This document shows positions 37,694 to 47,571 of a DNA stretch of 64,000 nucleotides, one piece after another. The notes under the pieces were generated by a model that worked only from the letters and a program-made list of their open reading frames with translations, was not told where the DNA came from and did no database searches. This DNA comes from Oceanospirillales bacterium (GTDB lineage Bacteria > Pseudomonadota > Gammaproteobacteria > Pseudomonadales > Endozoicomonadaceae): positions 1-64,000 of the forward strand of contig SIHQ01000002.1 of the NCBI GenBank assembly GCA_004762125.1. The letters are read 5' to 3'. A program made the position numbers and the translations under genes. The number at the start of each line of letters is the position of its first letter. Position 1 is the first letter of the stretch.

Positions 37694-38173
37694 TTAATGC
37701 TCAAATAGTTTCATGCAGAGCTGGTTGACCTGATCAGTCGTTCCAGATTTCAATGCCTGCTTTAATTGCCAGGCCAGGCTGGCCTGTTTTCGACCGATCA
37801 GGGCCGGTTTGTTTTCATCACTTGAGATTTCAATGACAGGTTTGCACAACCTGACAATGCTTTTCTCTGTTAGAACGACTTCGTCAAAACCTTCAGTACG
37901 AACCCGATCGTGATAACGGATGTAGCCTTCTTCAGCCAACCAGATGAACGCATCAAAGCAGGCCTGATGACGGCGGCTGGGAATACCAAACTCATCCAGG
38001 GGTTCAGAGGGAATAACATCGTCTACAAACAGAGATGTTAAACGAGGGAAGGCACCGTGAAGACTGACCAGAATTTTGGCGCAATCACGGAAAAAATCAT
38101 CTAAATGAATATCAGCCATAGATAGGTTGTCTGGATTGTCCATAAACAGGAAGGGCTGTTGCCCTTCCTCCAT
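37694..38173 (-). CDS. Conserved hypothetical protein between alaA and htpX
   Basis: A 159-aa (or shorter) cytoplasmic protein of unknown function with a helical N-terminus (ADIHLDDFFRDCAKILVSLHG) and a winged-helix-like middle (DAFIWLAEEGYIRYHDRVRTEGFDEVVLTEK), in which a basic/aromatic wing is plausible. The order alaA - this gene - htpX recalls the Pseudomonas PA2828-PA2830 block, where the middle gene is also uncharacterised. The longest frame starts at 38173, but a strong hairpin (38148-38169) covers its first codons, so ATG 38140 or 38119 may be the true start. Confidence 0.65.
   Translation of the reverse strand: MEEGQQPFLFMDNPDNLSMADIHLDDFFRDCAKILVSLHGAFPRLTSLFVDDVIPSEPLDEFGIPSRRHQACFDAFIWLAEEGYIRYHDRVRTEGFDEVVLTEKSIVRLCKPVIEISSDENKPALIGRKQASLAWQLKQALKSGTTDQVNQLCMKLFEH
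38148..38169. terminator. Hairpin after alaA, overlapping the next gene's first codons
   Basis: A 9-bp perfect stem AGGAAGGGC/GCCCTTCCT with a 4-base loop, 17 bp past the alaA stop. On the minus strand it is followed by TGTTTATG. It may end part of the alaA transcripts. Confidence 0.55.
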
Positions 38174-38185
38174 TATTTATCTTAG

Positions 38186-39400
38186 TTATTGCTTGTATCG
38201 GCTAAGGAAGCGCTCAAGCTTATCGCCAACCTGTTCAAGGTCTTCAACGCGGGGCAAGGTGATGATACGTAGGTGATCAGGGTCCGGCCAGTTAAAGGCT
38301 CGGCCTTGTACCAGCAGAATCTTTTCCTGAATCAGCAGATCCAGAACCATTTTTTCATCATCATGGATGGGGTATTTTTTTGGATCCAGTTTAGGGAAAA
38401 CGTACAGTGCACCTTTAGGTTTGGTACAGCTGACTCCCGGAATCTGGTTCAAGCGTTCATAAAGGAGATCGCGCTGGGCCAATAGTCGGCCTCCTGGCAG
38501 TACGAGATCGTTAATACTCTGATAACCGCCAAGAGCGGTTTGTATGGCGTGCTGGGCCGGTACATTCGAGCACAGCCTCATAGAAGCCAGCATTTCCAGA
38601 CCTTCCAGATAGTCCTTGGCAACATGTTTTGGACCACTAGCAATCATCCAGCCAGCTCTGAATCCGGCTACACGATAAGATTTGGAGAGTCCGTTAAATG
38701 AGATCATAAAAACATCATCAGCCAGTGATGCCATGGCTGTGTGTTCCGTACCATCGTAGAGAATCTTGTCGTAAATCTCATCAGCGAAAATGATTAGCTG
38801 ATGCTCTCGGGCTATTTGTATGATCTCTTTCAGTAATTCCGGTGGGTACACAGCACCGGTTGGGTTGTTTGGGTTGATGACCACAATTCCGCGAGTTTTA
38901 GATGTGATCTTGCTGCGCATGTCATCAAGATCCGGAAACCAGTCAGCCTGTTCATCACAGATATAATGAACGGCTCTGCCACCGGATAGGTTCACGGCTG
39001 CGGTCCATAGAGGGTAGTCCGGTGCTGGAATCAGCATTTCATCACCGTTATTGAGCAGCCCCTGCATAGTCATTACGACCAGCTCGCTAACACCGTTACC
39101 AATGGTGATATCTTCCAGTTCGACACCGGGAAAGTTCTTTTGTTGGCAGTAATGCATTACTGCCTTTCTCGCCGAGAAAAGGCCTTTGGAATCTGTGTAG
39201 CCTGCGGAATCAGACAGGTTACGAATCACATCTTGAATAATTTCTTCTGGTGCATCAAAGCCGAAGGCAGCAGGATTTCCGGTATTCAGCTTAAGGACAC
39301 GTTGGCCTTCTTCTTCAAGGCGTTTGGCTTCCCTAAGCACAGGTCCGCGGATTTCATAGCAGACGTTTTCCAGCTTCAGGGACTTCTCGACTTCCTTCAT
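38186..39400 (-). CDS. alaA: Glutamate-pyruvate aminotransferase AlaA
   Basis: A 404-aa fold-type I PLP aminotransferase (E. coli AlaA 405 aa), making alanine from pyruvate and glutamate. PLP site Lys240 lies in NGLSKSYRVAGFRAGW; NPNNPTGAVY, the FADEIYDKI segment and the C-terminal LRIITLPRVEDL are typical. Starts MKEVEKSLKLENVCYEIRGP like its homologues. Divergent from msrB and upstream of the unknown gene and htpX. Confidence 0.94.
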   Translation of the reverse strand: MKEVEKSLKLENVCYEIRGPVLREAKRLEEEGQRVLKLNTGNPAAFGFDAPEEIIQDVIRNLSDSAGYTDSKGLFSARKAVMHYCQQKNFPGVELEDITIGNGVSELVVMTMQGLLNNGDEMLIPAPDYPLWTAAVNLSGGRAVHYICDEQADWFPDLDDMRSKITSKTRGIVVINPNNPTGAVYPPELLKEIIQIAREHQLIIFADEIYDKILYDGTEHTAMASLADDVFMISFNGLSKSYRVAGFRAGWMIASGPKHVAKDYLEGLEMLASMRLCSNVPAQHAIQTALGGYQSINDLVLPGGRLLAQRDLLYERLNQIPGVSCTKPKGALYVFPKLDPKKYPIHDDEKMVLDLLIQEKILLVQGRAFNWPDPDHLRIITLPRVEDLEQVGDKLERFLSRYKQ

Positions 39401-39514
39401 GGTGCTTCCACTTCAAGGCCGCTTCACAGACCAATTTTATTATTGAGTGTTTGGGTACAGGAGCGATCATTATGATAGTTTTAGGCGTTTACTGCACGGA
39501 TAAAGAGAGATTCC

Positions 39515-39907
39515 ATGAAAGTCACAAAAACAGATACCCAGTGGCGAGAACAACTGTCTGATGAACAATATCGGGTTTGTCGTGAAAAAGGGACGGAACG
39601 ACCTCATACGGGTGAATATGTGCATTTTGATGGAGCCGGTGCCTATCGGTGCATCTGTTGCCAACAGGTTTTGTTTAGATCCGCTACCAAGTTTGACGCA
39701 GGGTGTGGCTGGCCCAGTTTTTGGGAGGTTGCAGACCCCAGTGCAGTGACATTTATTGAGGATAAAAGCATGAGCATGGCTCGAACCGAGGTGGTCTGCT
39801 CATCTTGTGATGCTCATCTGGGGCACGTCTTTCCTGATGGACCTGAACCTACGGGGCTGCGTTACTGCATGAATTCAGTGGCTCTTGGTTATACCGAGAA
39901 CGAATAG
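39515..39907 (+). CDS. msrB: Peptide methionine-R-sulfoxide reductase MsrB
   Basis: A 130-aa MsrB that repairs methionine-R-sulfoxide in oxidised proteins. The zinc site is Cys46/Cys49 and Cys95/Cys98; the catalytic Cys118 is in [20 protein letters not shown] and [10 protein letters not shown] are the family signatures. Cys64 in the GCGWPSFW loop could act as resolving cysteine. Divergent from alaA, as in pseudomonads. Confidence 0.96.
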   Translation: MKVTKTDTQWREQLSDEQYRVCREKGTERPHTGEYVHFDGAGAYRCICCQQVLFRSATKFDAGCGWPSFWEVADPSAVTFIEDKSMSMARTEVVCSSCDAHLGHVFPDGPEPTGLRYCMNSVALGYTENE

Positions 39908-40036
39908 GCGGGCTAATAAATTAATTATCGTTTTTAAAAAAGCCCAATCTTATAGCATTTTATTTTTTAACCTCTGAAAGCGAACGCCGATAATCCGGTC
40001 ACGGACTACCGATGATCGCTCTCAAGGATGATAAAA

Positions 40037-42418
40037 ATGAAACTGCATAGATTTCGCAAAAAGCTTCTGTCTGCTGCCATTGCTGCCAGTGTGACCTTTC
40101 CCATTGGGATGGCGAATGCAGACACTATTGTTAAAGGTGGCGATTATAACCCAGCAAGTAGATTCACTTTTACCGTTTCTGCGAATAGTGGTGAGCTGTA
40201 CACCATGGTCATTCACACGACCGAGAAAGGCTCCTTAATTGTTAAGGGTTATACCCTGGAAAATAAACAGAGTAATGGGCAGGGAGTTGTTCTTTACGAT
40301 ACAGCCAACTCCAATGGCTATAGTCTCGTTATTGAAGATGGAACCGTTTATTCCGGTGAAATTATCTCAGATGGCACAATCAGTGGTGTCGTTCTGAACG
40401 ATGGAGATGCAACTACCGTATCGACTATGAACTTGGGTGATAGCAATCTGAACGGTAAAATTCAGGTTGGAGAGCATGCCTATCTTTTGAAAGATATGAT
40501 GGCAGGTAAGGTGACTGTTGACTCCAAAGGTGGGTTGCTTGGTTTGACGGCTATCACTACTCAGGACAATGGAGGCATGACTGATGATGCAGAATTCATC
40601 GTCAAAGGTACGATATCCGGAAAAAGTACAGGGTCAGAAAAAGTTGCTGTCGATTTTACCTCTGTTCAAGATGATTCTGTTGTTAATACCGGTCCTGGAC
40701 TGAAACTGACTGTTAATAGTGGCTATGTTGAAGGGAAAATCAAAGGCAGTCAGGATGACAGTGATAGCATTACGGCAACAGGCGATGCGGTATTCGATGG
40801 AGCCATTTCGGGCGTTGAGATAATAGGGTTCAATGGTAACGCCAAAAAGGGAAGTGTTGAGTTCACTGGGGATATATTAAATCCAACCCATAGTTTGACG
40901 GTCAGCGGCCAAGGTGACGTCTACTTCTCCAAATCGGATCAACAAACTATTGAAGGAGATTTGAATTTTGATGGTGACTCTATTGTAAGGATCAAAGTGG
41001 GCAGTACGAATGGTGGGAATCCGGTGCTACAAATCGATGGTGGAATGAATATCGGTACACATGAGGTAGATTTTATTCCTGTACCTGATAAAGATGCATT
41101 TGAAGATGGTACTGAACAAACATACATACTGGTCAAAACTACGGGTAGTCTCGTTGATGGTGACGGAACTCTTACAGTAATTGATTCACCTCTGTCCGAT
41201 AATGAGAAGGGAACCGGTAATAACGGAGAAGTTGTTGTTATTGTCGACCCTAAAACTTCAGATCAAATAAAAGAAGATGTTAAAAAAGCAGGCGGTGGTA
41301 GTAATGCCGCGAATGCTGCTGGAGCATTAGCTGATGTATTGCAGGGTGATGACTCTGATAACGCACGAAAGTTGTATGAAAGGCTGGCAAATACAGATGG
41401 TAGTGAGTTCAATGATGTCGTTGAAGAATCCAATGTCAATAATGCCGGTGCAACCCAGACAGCAAATACTAACCTGGCCAGCAAATCTAAAAGCCAGATT
41501 ACCCGTCGCCTTGATAACCTGAGATCCAATAATTTGGCTGACGGTAACTCTTATGGCGATGGCATGGATGGCCAGAGTTTCTGGGTTCAGGCTATGGGCA
41601 GTGATGTCAAAATGGATCAGCGCACCAATGATGAAGGCAGTAACTTCTCTGGTTACGATGCTGAAATGAGTGGTCTTACGATGGGGTGGGATAAGGAACT
41701 AGGCAACGGCGTAAGAGGTGGTGTTGCTTTTACTTTGGCCAATGTTGAAATAGATAAACATAACTCCAACGATTCTAGCAACATCAGAAATTACCAGATG
41801 AGCTTTTATGGTTCCTGGGATTTGGGCAGCTGGTATCTGGATGGAATTCTAAATCTGGGCCAAAGCAAGCACAATCGTAGCCGTTATATTGATGACTTTT
41901 TAGATACTGCAATTACTGCAGAGTTTGACTCCAGCATCTATGGATTACAGTTTATGGCTGGGACAGATTTACAGTGGGGTGATGTGAATGTTCAACCATT
42001 GGTTGGATTCAATTACACCATGGTCAAGACCGATGCTTATACTGAAGAAGCGAATGGTGTTGTAGGTAAACTGGCTCAGGATCCTGATGGCCAGAAGTAC
42101 CAGAAAATAGAACTGGGTCTTGGTGTGGAATTCAGCAAATCTATTATGATGGACAAAGGTGAGTTAACCCCAAGCTTGAGATTGATGGCTTGGTATGACT
42201 TTAAAGGCCAGCAGGTGGAAACCACCACACGCTTTGTTGCCGGTGGGGACAGTTTTATTCTGAAAGGTGCTGATGCCGTTAAGAAGAGTTATCAAGCCAC
42301 TGCTGCTATGAGTTACAAGCGCAATGACAATATGAGCTTCAGTGTTGGCTATGAAATGAACAAAAAGTCAGACTTTAAAGCTCACAGTATGTTTATGAAA
42401 ATGAAGTACGATTTCTAA
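40037..42418 (+). CDS. Type V autotransporter (adhesin-like)
   Basis: A 793-aa outer-membrane autotransporter. Signal peptide residues 1-29 (MKLHRFRKKLLSAAIAAS, cleavage after ANA); passenger of about 480 residues, rich in Gly, Asp, Thr and Val with short repeating beta-strand patterns, as in beta-helix passengers; then an alpha-helical linker and a C-terminal beta-barrel of about 270 residues (QSFWVQAMGSDVKMDQ, alternating aromatic strands) ending KMKYDF with the C-terminal Phe required by the Bam machinery. AAGGA 8 bases upstream supports ATG 40037 rather than 40028. No protease serine motif was recognised, so adhesion or aggregation is more likely. Confidence 0.88.
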   Translation: MKLHRFRKKLLSAAIAASVTFPIGMANADTIVKGGDYNPASRFTFTVSANSGELYTMVIHTTEKGSLIVKGYTLENKQSNGQGVVLYDTANSNGYSLVIEDGTVYSGEIISDGTISGVVLNDGDATTVSTMNLGDSNLNGKIQVGEHAYLLKDMMAGKVTVDSKGGLLGLTAITTQDNGGMTDDAEFIVKGTISGKSTGSEKVAVDFTSVQDDSVVNTGPGLKLTVNSGYVEGKIKGSQDDSDSITATGDAVFDGAISGVEIIGFNGNAKKGSVEFTGDILNPTHSLTVSGQGDVYFSKSDQQTIEGDLNFDGDSIVRIKVGSTNGGNPVLQIDGGMNIGTHEVDFIPVPDKDAFEDGTEQTYILVKTTGSLVDGDGTLTVIDSPLSDNEKGTGNNGEVVVIVDPKTSDQIKEDVKKAGGGSNAANAAGALADVLQGDDSDNARKLYERLANTDGSEFNDVVEESNVNNAGATQTANTNLASKSKSQITRRLDNLRSNNLADGNSYGDGMDGQSFWVQAMGSDVKMDQRTNDEGSNFSGYDAEMSGLTMGWDKELGNGVRGGVAFTLANVEIDKHNSNDSSNIRNYQMSFYGSWDLGSWYLDGILNLGQSKHNRSRYIDDFLDTAITAEFDSSIYGLQFMAGTDLQWGDVNVQPLVGFNYTMVKTDAYTEEANGVVGKLAQDPDGQKYQKIELGLGVEFSKSIMMDKGELTPSLRLMAWYDFKGQQVETTTRFVAGGDSFILKGADAVKKSYQATAAMSYKRNDNMSFSVGYEMNKKSDFKAHSMFMKMKYDF

Positions 42419-42445
42419 ACTCGAACTGTATTGAGTTTATTGATA

Positions 42446-42475
42446 AAAGGGTCGCGGACATGGCGACCTTTTTTT
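42446..42475 (+). terminator. Intrinsic terminator of the autotransporter gene
   Basis: Stem GGTCGC/GCGACC with flanking A-run and seven T, 30 bp after the stop. It also lies just before the end of the convergent pspE-like gene. Confidence 0.9.
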
Positions 42476-42486
42476 ATCTAAAAATG

Positions 42487-42813
42487 TTATTCGTCGGTTC
42501 GCATGGCTCTGGTATGGGAAATAGCACCGCTGTTTGTCACATTTGTATAGCCTAGGGACTCTAATGTTTGTTTGGCGATTCCAGAGCGACGACCGCTTCG
42601 GCAATACAGTTTAATGTCTGCATTTCTGTCCAGGGTAATGTCGGCAATTTTTCTGGCAATATCCGTGTGAGGAATATTGATATCTCCGGCAATTGAGTCG
42701 TACTTGTTTTCCTCTGCAGAACGAACATCTATCCATACAGTTTTAGCAAAAGCGGCCATGCTAAAAAGCGATAAGATAACCAACGACAGTATATTTCTCG
42801 GTAATATTTTCAT
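42487..42813 (-). CDS. pspE: Periplasmic rhodanese-like protein (PspE type)
   Basis: A 108-aa single-domain rhodanese with a signal peptide (1-23, ending AFA). The active-site loop is CRSGRRSG with Cys71, matching PspE, which transfers sulfane sulfur from thiosulfate. VWIDVRSAEE and AGDINIPH are family motifs. It is downstream of the hybrid kinase gene with a 32-bp gap and may be cotranscribed with it. Confidence 0.9.
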   Translation of the reverse strand: MKILPRNILSLVILSLFSMAAFAKTVWIDVRSAEENKYDSIAGDINIPHTDIARKIADITLDRNADIKLYCRSGRRSGIAKQTLESLGYTNVTNSGAISHTRAMRTDE

Positions 42814-42845
42814 GGCTATATTTAACTCCCTATGATGCGTATTTA

Positions 42846-45179
42846 TTATGCAGTCTCAGTTTCCAGCCAGGTATTGATTGCCTGCTGTAACTGTTGTTTA
42901 TCAAACGGTTTGGAAATATGGTCATTCATACCTGCTTCCATACAGCGTTGGCGATGATCATTCAGTGCATTGGCTGTAAGAGCGATAATCGGAATATGTT
43001 TTGTTTCTGGCTGGCTGCGTAACTGTCTGGTGGTTTTGAAACCATCCAGTACCGGCATGTTGCAGTCCATAAGAATCAGGTCGTAGTTGTTACTGCGATT
43101 GAGCGTGAGACACTCTTCACCATTTTGTGCTAGGGAAACCCTGTATCCCAGCTGTTCAAGCATACCTTCAGCAACCATACGATTGATGGGGTTGTCCTCT
43201 ACCACAAGGATATGTCTGTCATATCTGAGGGCTGACATATCAATGTTGCTCAAATAATTGATGCCATCTGACTCTGATTGATCAATGGTTCTCTCCAGCG
43301 CAGATAACAGCTGTTTGCGAGTCATGGGAAGAGGCAACCAAAACAGATTTTCCTGATCTGTAACAGGGCTATGACTGGCTAGTATGACTCTTTGGGATAG
43401 GTTGATTTTGGAGGTAGCTAAAGCAACTTCCGGATTGTCGGTGATCAACACATCAGAGTATTGTTTGAAATTACAGTTTTTATCATTCTCATCCAGCGTG
43501 CGGTGAGATAAATGCCAGTGGGTTAAAAGGTGTGAGCAGCAGTTCTGAAATGATTTATCGCCGTCCAGAGCAATCTGACCAAACTTAGTATTGGAGGGTA
43601 GTTTAGGCAGTGTTGCATCAGGCGAGTATTTGAAAGACAGTCGAACTGAAAAAGTACTTCCTTTACCAGATTTGGAAATAAAAGTTAGATGACCTTCCAT
43701 GCTATTTACAATAGCCTGAGTCAGGGGAAGCCCCATGCCTGAACCACCAAACCTTCGATTAGTATCAGAGCTGGCTTGAGCAAAAGGTTTGAATATCTCT
43801 TCTGTTACCTCCTCCGGAATACCTATGCCTGTATCAGTAATATTGAGCATGATTGAAAGTGTATCTTCAGCTTCTTTTTGGCAATCAAGCCAGATACGAA
43901 TACTTCCAGAATCGGTGAACTTGGCTGCGTTACCGATGAGATTGGTAATAATCTGATGGAAACGGGTGGGATCACCTATAACCTCTTCCGGCAGGGTTGG
44001 ATCTATATCACAGAAGACAGGAACACCTTTGGAAAAAGTACTCTGCCCCGTCAGTACAACTACATCTTCCAGTGTCGTACGCAGATCAAAAGGTATGGAC
44101 TCCAGATTCATCTTGCCAGAATCCAGTTTCGACAGATCAAGTATGTCGTTCAGTAAAGAAATCAGATGTGCCCCTGAATCTCTGGCTATCATTAATCGCT
44201 GTCGTTGACTGTCCGGCAGTTTTTCATCAATGACAATATTCAGCATGCCCAACAGGGCATTCAACGGTGTTCTGATCTCATGGCTAAGACTGGAAAGTTG
44301 CTGAGCTCTCTGGGTTGCCTTATCCATAGCAAGTGATCTGGCTTTTTCAAGTTCTTTATTGGTTTCTTCCAGAGCAAGGTTGTTTTTCCTGAGTTCAGAA
44401 GTACGCCGAGCGATAATGCTTTCCAGCTCTGATAGGTGTTCCCTGAGTTGCTCTTCTGCTGCTCGTCGGTGATGCAGGTGATGGTGAATATTATTAAGGT
44501 AATGATTAATGGTGCGAGTCAATAATCCAATTTCATCTCGCTCATGGCCAATGGGTTCTGGCAGTTGTATGCGATTAGCGCCGTCTGGTTGCTCAACCAT
44601 TTTATCCGTGAGTAACAACAAAGGTTTGGTCAACATGGCATAGAGCATGAAAAACAGTACGGCTGAAAGCAGTAGTGTCCGAACCAATCCTGTGGTCATG
44701 GTGATGAGAGAACGTTGAATAAACTGGCTGCTGATGGGACTGGGGTCGGCTATGATTTTTAGCCACCCCAGCTTTTCATCTTCATCAAAAGGAACCTTCA
44801 GTTCCCTGATATAGGTGCGGTTGGAGCCAAACAACATATTGTTGAATGCACCTGAACCAGAGCTGTCTGGAGTAACGCTGGCGGAAGCCAAAGGGCTACC
44901 AGAAGGATCAATGATTTCAGCCTGCACAATATGAAGCGATTTAATGAGCCCGACGACTAATTCATGAGCCAACTCATTATCGATGTTATAGGCAATTCGA
45001 GCTGCAGGTGTTCGAGTGATAGCAATATAGTTTTCTATGGTTTCATCGATTTGTTCATCCTGAGATTTATAATCACTCAGTACTTGAAACAAACTGAGAA
45101 AAATACCCAGAGAGAAAGCGATAAAAACAGTGTTTCTCGCTTGTTTATAAGAGAGTCTATCCCTGAAACGGATTGGCAT
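42846..45179 (-). CDS. Hybrid sensor histidine kinase/response regulator
   Basis: A 777-aa protein. Order of parts: membrane helix (15-35); periplasmic sensing region (36-160) of the type seen in double-helix sensors; second membrane helix (162-187); HAMP (188-240); coiled coil; HisKA with His300 in SLSHEIRTPLN; HATPase with NLIGNAAKF, DTGIGIP and GGSGMGLPL; a degenerate region (530-640) that may be a receiver without its aspartate; and a C-terminal receiver with Asp705 in LILMDCNMPVLDG. The architecture is like BarA/GacS, but there is no Hpt domain at the end. Signal and partner are unknown. Confidence 0.88.
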   Translation of the reverse strand: MPIRFRDRLSYKQARNTVFIAFSLGIFLSLFQVLSDYKSQDEQIDETIENYIAITRTPAARIAYNIDNELAHELVVGLIKSLHIVQAEIIDPSGSPLASASVTPDSSGSGAFNNMLFGSNRTYIRELKVPFDEDEKLGWLKIIADPSPISSQFIQRSLITMTTGLVRTLLLSAVLFFMLYAMLTKPLLLLTDKMVEQPDGANRIQLPEPIGHERDEIGLLTRTINHYLNNIHHHLHHRRAAEEQLREHLSELESIIARRTSELRKNNLALEETNKELEKARSLAMDKATQRAQQLSSLSHEIRTPLNALLGMLNIVIDEKLPDSQRQRLMIARDSGAHLISLLNDILDLSKLDSGKMNLESIPFDLRTTLEDVVVLTGQSTFSKGVPVFCDIDPTLPEEVIGDPTRFHQIITNLIGNAAKFTDSGSIRIWLDCQKEAEDTLSIMLNITDTGIGIPEEVTEEIFKPFAQASSDTNRRFGGSGMGLPLTQAIVNSMEGHLTFISKSGKGSTFSVRLSFKYSPDATLPKLPSNTKFGQIALDGDKSFQNCCSHLLTHWHLSHRTLDENDKNCNFKQYSDVLITDNPEVALATSKINLSQRVILASHSPVTDQENLFWLPLPMTRKQLLSALERTIDQSESDGINYLSNIDMSALRYDRHILVVEDNPINRMVAEGMLEQLGYRVSLAQNGEECLTLNRSNNYDLILMDCNMPVLDGFKTTRQLRSQPETKHIPIIALTANALNDHRQRCMEAGMNDHISKPFDKQQLQQAINTWLETETA

Positions 45180-45327
45180 TGATTTTCACTTGAAAACGGA
45201 AGGTCCAGAGCTTTTTTACCTGCATTTTTCTGCTAAAGCAAATCAGTGAGATGCTTATCGTTCTTTTAATAAAGAATGAACACAACGATAAAAGAAGCTT
45301 ATTGACAGGTATTTAAAACTACTCATA

Positions 45328-45669
45328 TTATCCACCGTCCTGACCGACGTCTTCTATCTCATCAGGATCCAGATCATCGGGAATTGAGTTGAATGATTCC
45401 TCTGTATCTTCTTGATCTTCAGTACTTTCCTCTTCAGCGTATGAGTGAAATTCCTGCAAAGTGCTCTCTTGCAAAGTGCTCTCTTGCAAAGTGCTCTCTT
45501 GCAAAGTGTTCTCCTGAAAAAAGGTTCCGAATTCACGACTGACTGGTTCTGTGAATTCAGATGCAGGAATGATCTCACCGTCTACTTCTTCATTGGCGGA
45601 AGCTATAATGGGTGCCAATACGAGCAAAAGAATGGTCAGTGATGAAGTAAATGAGATACGTGAAAACAT
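45328..45669 (-). CDS. Small acidic secreted repeat protein
   Basis: A 113-aa protein with a signal peptide (1-25, ending ASAN) and a strongly acidic mature part. Residues 54-73 are four tandem copies of the pentapeptide E(S/N)TLQ, and the C-terminal 40 residues are mostly Glu/Asp (STEDQEDTEE, DPDEIEDVGQDGG). No cysteine. I do not recognise it; it could be an ion-binding or surface-associated peptide. It lies between the sensor kinase and the V-ATPase operon on the same strand. Confidence 0.6.
   Translation of the reverse strand: MFSRISFTSSLTILLLVLAPIIASANEEVDGEIIPASEFTEPVSREFGTFFQENTLQESTLQESTLQESTLQEFHSYAEEESTEDQEDTEESFNSIPDDLDPDEIEDVGQDGG
45456..45515. repeat. 15-bp coding tandem repeat, four copies
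   Basis: Three identical copies of GCAAAGTGCTCTCTT (45456-45500) and a fourth with two changes. Unit length is five codons, so copy-number change would lengthen or shorten the protein without a frameshift. Confidence 0.95.
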
Positions 45670-45686
45670 ACTTCACTCCTGTTGAG

Positions 45687-45707
45687 AGCAACCGTTTAAC
45701 GGTTGCT
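45687..45707. terminator. Hairpin after the V-ATPase operon
   Basis: A 9-bp perfect stem AGCAACCGT/ACGGTTGCT with a 3-base loop, about 30 bp past the atpA stop. No U-run follows, so it may be a pausing or mRNA-stability element or part of the leader of the next gene. Confidence 0.5.
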
Positions 45708-45738
45708 TACTACTAATCAACTTAACGGCCAGTAGTTG

Positions 45739-47571
45739 CTAGACGACAGTCTTAGGTTGGAGAGTCATCTGTTCATTAATCTTCTGTATGTAACCGAGGT
45801 ATTCTGGTGAACCTTCATGAGAGTAGTTCAGGTTTTTAAATAGGCCTGTCATTTTCACGAAGTATCTTCGAACATCGTCTTTATTCGAGAAATTATAGCT
45901 TTCAAGAATAACCTCGTTTATCAGGTTGAACTGAGATTGTTGGCGATTAATAGAACAGCTGCAGTCAACATCATCAAAAGCGTCCTGCTGAAGATAGGCC
46001 ATATCCAAAAAAAGTGATTTCTGCCAGAGGATATAGTCATCCAGTGTGATCCCTTCCTCACCTGTCACCTGCATCATCTGGCTGATACTGTCGCCCTGTA
46101 CGAGCAAAGCCTGCATAGATTTAACGCGATCAACCCAACCTTCAGTTAGATTACTACCATACCAGTCAGATAACTGATCCAGATATCTGGACCAGGAAAT
46201 CAGAGGGTCAATGGCTGGGTAAAAACGCTTATAGGCACGATCATAAGACAGTCCTAGAAAAGTCTTCACCGTATTTAATGTCGCTTGAGTGACGGGCTCT
46301 TCAAAGTTGCCGCCAGCAGGAGACACGGAACCTATCAGTGTCAATGAACCCTGATCGCCACTTTCATTGTCGATCACCCCGCAGCGTTCATAAACCCCCT
46401 TGATGGCCGAGTCCATGTAAGCTGGAAAGCCTTCTTCGCCGGGGATTTCTTCAAGGCGATTGGATATTTCACGCATTGCCTGGGCCCAACGAGACGTTGA
46501 ATCAGCCAGAGCAAGAACGTTATAGCCCATTTGTCGGTAGTACTCCCCCAGGGTCAGGCCGGTATAAATAGAAGCCTCCCTGGCGGCAACCGGCATAGAA
46601 GAGGTGTTGCAGATGATAATGGTTCTGTCGATCAGAGAACCACCAGTGACGGGATCCTGCAGATGAGGGAATTCTTCGATAGTTTCGACGACTTCACCCG
46701 CTCGTTCACCACAGGCGATAATAATGACAATGTCAGCATTACTGTAACGAGAGAACGAATGCTGAAGAACTGTTTTACCAGAACCAAAAGGACCAGGAAT
46801 GCAGCCGGTACCACCGAGCGCAATAGGAAAGAAAGTATCAACAATACGTTGTGTTGTAATCAAAGGTGAATCCGGGTATTTGCGGCAGGTCTTTCCTTTT
46901 CTGGCAAGCGTTTCACCAATAGAGTAACGAACGGGCCATTTCTGCACCATGGTTAGTGGTTGTTCTTTTCCATGAGCATTTTTAATTCGTGCGATAACGG
47001 CATCAACATTAAAAATACCTTCCTGAATCCAGATAACTTCTACCTCTCCCTCTATATCAAAAGGAATCATAATCTGGTGTGTAAACCTTCCTTCCGGAAC
47101 GGTTCCCAGTGTTTCTCCTGCTCGTAGCTTATCTCCGATTTTGGCAACGGCAGTAAATGCCCAGGTTTCGACTCTATCCAGTGGAGAGACTTGTATTCCA
47201 GCTTCTAGAAAGTTGCCATAAGCACTGGCCACTCTCTCCAACGGGTTCTGCAATCCATCAAAAATAGTGGCAAGGTTTCCTGGTCCAAGCTCTACAGATA
47301 GAAGCTCCCCAGTTTGAATAACCCTATCACCAATGGCAATCCCACGGGCTTCCTCGTAAACCTGAACATCAGCAGTATTGCCATCCACCCTCAAAACCTC
47401 AGCCATAAGCTGTGCTGATTGTTTTCGCTCTACCTGAATATAAACGACTTCGTTCTTAATCAGCGGCTTATCTGTAAACCGTTCAATGGTGACAATATCA
47501 CCCACAACAGTGACAACCTGAGCGGTAGGTTTTTTAGAATGAGTTTCGATGGATGTGACACTGTTCGTCAT
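45739..47571 (-). CDS. atpA: V-type ATPase catalytic subunit A
   Basis: A 610-aa catalytic A subunit. Walker A is GPFGSGKT (260-267), followed by ACGERAGEV with the catalytic Glu289, the A-subunit-specific non-homologous insert (about 115-210, [15 protein letters not shown]), and [17 protein letters not shown]. It is the last gene of the operon, overlapping the DUF2764 gene by 4 bp. The three A3B3 sites drive or use ion flow through the I/K membrane part. The close fit is to bacterial (chlamydial/spirochaetal) V-ATPases, not to the F1 beta subunit. Confidence 0.95.
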   Translation of the reverse strand: MTNSVTSIETHSKKPTAQVVTVVGDIVTIERFTDKPLIKNEVVYIQVERKQSAQLMAEVLRVDGNTADVQVYEEARGIAIGDRVIQTGELLSVELGPGNLATIFDGLQNPLERVASAYGNFLEAGIQVSPLDRVETWAFTAVAKIGDKLRAGETLGTVPEGRFTHQIMIPFDIEGEVEVIWIQEGIFNVDAVIARIKNAHGKEQPLTMVQKWPVRYSIGETLARKGKTCRKYPDSPLITTQRIVDTFFPIALGGTGCIPGPFGSGKTVLQHSFSRYSNADIVIIIACGERAGEVVETIEEFPHLQDPVTGGSLIDRTIIICNTSSMPVAAREASIYTGLTLGEYYRQMGYNVLALADSTSRWAQAMREISNRLEEIPGEEGFPAYMDSAIKGVYERCGVIDNESGDQGSLTLIGSVSPAGGNFEEPVTQATLNTVKTFLGLSYDRAYKRFYPAIDPLISWSRYLDQLSDWYGSNLTEGWVDRVKSMQALLVQGDSISQMMQVTGEEGITLDDYILWQKSLFLDMAYLQQDAFDDVDCSCSINRQQSQFNLINEVILESYNFSNKDDVRRYFVKMTGLFKNLNYSHEGSPEYLGYIQKINEQMTLQPKTVV

